8,576 nt of DNA from DASTOB01 sp035720425 (GTDB lineage: Bacteria > Chloroflexota > Limnocylindria > Limnocylindrales > CSP1-4). The stretch covers positions 1 through 8,576 of the forward strand of contig DASTOB010000195.1 in the NCBI GenBank assembly GCA_035720425.1. The letters run 5' to 3'. Below are positions 6,484 through 8,576 of this stretch, in pieces; position 1 is the first letter of the stretch, and each line of letters starts with the position of its first letter. The notes under the pieces are model-generated. The model was given only the letters and a program-made list of their open reading frames with translations. It did not search any database and was not told where the DNA came from. Position numbers and translations under genes: made by a program.

Positions 6484-7977
6484 ATGACGATCGAGCAGCC
6501 CGCCGCGACGCCCGCGGCCGCCACCGAGAACCTTCGCGCCCGGATGGTGATCGGCGGCGAGTCCGCCGATGCCGCCGACGGCCAGACATTCGAGCTCACC
6601 AACCCGGCGACCGGGCAGGTCTTCGCGACGGCACCGCTCGGTGGGCGCGAGGACGTCGACCGCGCGGTCGCCGCCGCACGAGCCGCCTTCGACGACCCGA
6701 AGGGCTGGCGGACATGGGCCGCCGGCAAGCGTGGCCGTTCCCTGGCCAAGCTGGCCGCGCTCATCAAGCAGCATTCCGAGGAGCTCGCGCTCCTCGAGAC
6801 GCGCAACGTCGGCAAGCCGATCGGTGGGTCGCGCGGCGAGGTGGTCGGGGCGAGCCTCGTGTTCGACTACTACGCCGGCGCGGCGAACAAGATCTTCGGC
6901 GAGACCATCCCGGTCTCGAAGCCCGGCCTCGACTTCAGCCTGCGCGAGCCGATCGGCGTCGTCGGACTCATCGTGCCGTGGAACTTCCCGATCCTCATGG
7001 CGTCGTGGAAGGTCGCCCCGGCGCTGGCCGCGGGCAACACGGCGATCCTCAAGCCGGCCAGCTATTCGCCGCTCACGGCGATCCGACTCGGCGAGCTCGC
7101 GCTCGAGGCCGGCCTGCCAGCCGGCGTGCTCAACGTCGTGACCGGCCCGGGTGGCACCGCCGGCGCCTCGATCGCCGCCCATCCCGGCATCGGCAAGGTC
7201 GCCTTCACCGGCGAGACGACGACCGGCCAGGAGATCATGCGGCTCGCCTCGAACAACGTGAAGAAGGTCTCGCTCGAGCTCGGCGGCAAGAGCCCGAACA
7301 TCGTCTTCGCCGACGCGGATCTCGAGAGGTTCGCCAGGGAGTCGCCCTACAGCGTCTTCGACAACTGCGGCCAGGATTGCTGCGCCCGGAGCCGGATCCT
7401 CGTCGAGCGTTCGGTCCACGAGCGGGTCGTCGAGCTCTTCGCCGAGGCGACGCGGAAGGTCAAGGTCGGCGACCCGGTCGACGACGCGACCGAGGTCGGG
7501 ACGCTCGTCAGCGAGAAGCAGCGCGAGCGGGTGCAGGGCTACATCGAGGCCGGCGTCGCCGAAGGCGCGACGATCGTCGTCGGCGGCTCGGCCCCCGACG
7601 ACCCCGAGCTCGCCGACGGGGCGTACCTGCTGCCGACGGTTTTCGACGGCGTCACGAACGACATGCGGATCGCTCGCGAGGAGATCTTCGGGCCGGTCGT
7701 GTCGGTCATCCCGTTCGACACCGAGGAGGAGGCGCTGCGCCTGGCGAACGCGACGCCGTACGGCCTCTCCGGCTCGGTCTGGAGCCGCGACATCGGCAAG
7801 GCCCTGCGGACCGCCAAGGGGCTCCAGACCGGCAACATCAGCGTGAACTCGAACAACTCGGTCCACATCGAGGCGCCGTTCGGCGGCTACAAGATGTCGG
7901 GCATCGGCCGCGAGCTCGGGATGAGCGCGCTCGAGCTGTACACCGAGACGAAGAACGTCTACGTCGACCTGAGCTGA
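6484..7977 (+). CDS. NAD(P)-dependent aldehyde dehydrogenase (betaine/amino-aldehyde dehydrogenase-like)
   Basis: Cytosolic ALDH of 497 aa, the full normal length, oxidising an aldehyde to its acid. All key residues are present: PWNF with N167 (oxyanion hole), K190 in ILKPAS (cofactor binding), FTGETTTG (241-248), the general base E265 in LELGGK, catalytic Cys C299 in NCGQDCCARSR, and E400 in EEIFGPV. The active-site loop has three cysteines (C295, C299, C300). The C-terminal APFGGYKMSGIGRE is typical. The form GQDCCARSRILVE is, as I recall it, close to actinobacterial AldC-type enzymes found beside glnA4-like genes. That suggests a gamma-glutamyl-aminoaldehyde or similar substrate from the GS-like/SDR pathway upstream. 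It is separated from the antiporter by 135 bp with its own promoter-like box. Family certain, substrate inferred. Confidence 0.95.
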   Translation: MTIEQPAATPAAATENLRARMVIGGESADAADGQTFELTNPATGQVFATAPLGGREDVDRAVAAARAAFDDPKGWRTWAAGKRGRSLAKLAALIKQHSEELALLETRNVGKPIGGSRGEVVGASLVFDYYAGAANKIFGETIPVSKPGLDFSLREPIGVVGLIVPWNFPILMASWKVAPALAAGNTAILKPASYSPLTAIRLGELALEAGLPAGVLNVVTGPGGTAGASIAAHPGIGKVAFTGETTTGQEIMRLASNNVKKVSLELGGKSPNIVFADADLERFARESPYSVFDNCGQDCCARSRILVERSVHERVVELFAEATRKVKVGDPVDDATEVGTLVSEKQRERVQGYIEAGVAEGATIVVGGSAPDDPELADGAYLLPTVFDGVTNDMRIAREEIFGPVVSVIPFDTEEEALRLANATPYGLSGSVWSRDIGKALRTAKGLQTGNISVNSNNSVHIEAPFGGYKMSGIGRELGMSALELYTETKNVYVDLS

Positions 7978-7992
7978 GTCGCCCGCGGGGGA

Positions 7993-8576
7993 TCAGCCGT
8001 CCCAGTGGCGCTCGCCCGGGTGGATGTCCGGGTGGCGGCGGCGGACCCAGTCGCGGAGCGCCCAGTGGGTCGTCTTGAAGGCGATGCCCGGCCAGGGGAT
8101 CGCCTCGGGCGGGAACGCCTGGATCTCGAGCGCCTCGGGATTGAGGCGGTAGGACCCGCCGACGACGCTCGCCTCGAAGGCGAGCACGACGACCGCCGCC
8201 TCGAGTCGGGTGTAGAGCCCGACGATCTCGCCCGGCTCGACGATCAGGCCGGTCTCCTCGAGCGTCTCGCGGATCGCCGCCTCGGTGACCGTCTCGTCGA
8301 CCTCGAGGAAGCCGCCCGGCTGGGCCCACCAGCCCCGGCCCGGCTCGATCCCCCGCCGCAGGAGCACGACCTTGCCGTCGGCGTCGATCGGGATCGTCGT
8401 CACGACGAGGCGCGGGTTGACGTAGGCGATGAAGCCGCAGGACCGGCAGGCGAGCCGCTCGCGGTTCTCGCCGTCGATGAACCCGAACTCGAGGGCGTCG
8501 CCGCAGCGCGTGCAGTAGTTGAGCGACGCGGCGATCCAGGCGGGAACACCGCCGCCCGAGGGGATGTCCGTCGAAC
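7993..8576 (-). CDS. Zinc-ribbon Nudix hydrolase, 5'-truncated
   Basis: Hydrolyses a nucleoside diphosphate linked to another moiety; substrate unknown. A GTG at 8403 could begin a 136-aa protein, but the frame stays open to the right edge and encodes an N-terminal zinc ribbon: CTRCG and CRSCG (four Cys between 8514 and 8437) followed by FIAYVNP. The true start is therefore beyond the window, as no ATG, GTG or TTG occurs in frame between 8520 and the edge. The Nudix box, G-x5-E-x7-RE-x2-EE-x-G, is complete at 8313-8245 (GFLEV ... RETLEETGL). The WWAQPGG just before it is typical of the Zn-ribbon Nudix group. The SQPWPFP signature of NudC NADH pyrophosphatases is not seen. The gene is convergent with the ALDH gene, with only 15 bp between stop codons, so they belong to different transcription units. 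Confidence 0.92.
   Translation of the reverse strand, partial: STDIPSGGGVPAWIAASLNYCTRCGDALEFGFIDGENRERLACRSCGFIAYVNPRLVVTTIPIDADGKVVLLRRGIEPGRGWWAQPGGFLEVDETVTEAAIRETLEETGLIVEPGEIVGLYTRLEAAVVVLAFEASVVGGSYRLNPEALEIQAFPPEAIPWPGIAFKTTHWALRDWVRRRHPDIHPGERHWDG

Noticed and set aside
4258..7866. A 3.6-kb stop-free antisense frame (1202 codons), and similar antisense frames at 1380-2327 and 2785-4224
   Set aside because: Asp/Glu/Arg/His-rich, low-complexity translations opposite real genes, with no family motifs. Typical mirror frames of GC-rich coding DNA.
3228..8078. A 4.85-kb stop-free + strand frame (1616 codons) across four genes
   Set aside because: Its translation is Arg/Pro/Gly/Ala-rich with no domain, and it runs in a different frame from the well-recognised SDR, ppgK, antiporter and ALDH genes. 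It is a by-product of high-GC third positions.
7838..8329. Minus-strand frame overlapping the Nudix gene and the ALDH 3' end
   Set aside because: Arg/Gly/Pro-rich shadow of the Nudix frame without motifs.
8401..8403. GTG at 8403 as the Nudix start
   Set aside because: The upstream in-frame sequence encodes a four-cysteine zinc ribbon plus FIAYVNP that belongs to this protein family.

Overview
The window is 8.6 kb of very GC-rich, tightly packed bacterial DNA. Its strong G/C preference at third codon positions makes almost every frame open. That pattern, the strict polyphosphate-glucokinase type and the GlnA-like/SDR/ALDH gene set suggest an actinobacterium or a high-GC Chloroflexota-type organism (for example the Limnocylindria/Dormibacterota sort of soil or freshwater lineage). 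There is no rRNA or marker gene, so this is inference only. No tRNA, rRNA, CRISPR array, transposase or phage gene was seen, and base composition looks uniform.

Layout, left to right. (1) 2-1402 (+): amino acid/choline/GABA-type APC permease, cut by the left edge. (2) A perfect 17-bp palindrome (1418-1452) separates it from (3) 1479-2867 (+), a glutamine-synthetase-like gamma-glutamyl-amine ligase. (4) 2908-3675 (+): short-chain dehydrogenase, with a duplicated Shine-Dalgarno element in front. (5) 3739-4539 (+): polyphosphate glucokinase ppgK. (6) 4576-6348 (+): Kef/YbaL-type CPA2 cation/proton antiporter with a C-terminal TrkA-N domain. (7) A 135-bp gap with a 15-bp tandem repeat that forms a textbook G-quadruplex motif, next to a -10-like box. 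(8) 6484-7977 (+): NAD(P)-dependent aldehyde dehydrogenase. (9) 7993-8576 (-): zinc-ribbon Nudix hydrolase, convergent with the ALDH and cut by the right edge. Every intergenic space is under 140 bp.

How the genes may work together. Permease, GS-like ligase, SDR and ALDH together look like an amine-utilisation module: import of an amine, gamma-glutamylation at the expense of ATP, oxidation of an alcohol to an aldehyde (SDR), and oxidation of the aldehyde to an acid (ALDH). This resembles the E. coli Puu logic, but with a dehydrogenase and no visible PuuB-type oxidase or PuuD-type hydrolase. It also resembles the glnA4/aldC/SDR neighbourhood I recall from Mycobacterium tuberculosis. An amino alcohol such as ethanolamine would fit an SDR plus ALDH best, but the substrate is not shown by the sequence. 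ppgK and the Kef antiporter lie between the SDR and the ALDH and have no obvious role in that pathway.

Nothing here is a clearly new system. The most interesting points are the SDR-for-oxidase pathway hypothesis, the G4-forming tandem repeat upstream of the ALDH, the duplicated ribosome-binding element, and a promoter-like motif shared by ppgK and the ALDH gene.
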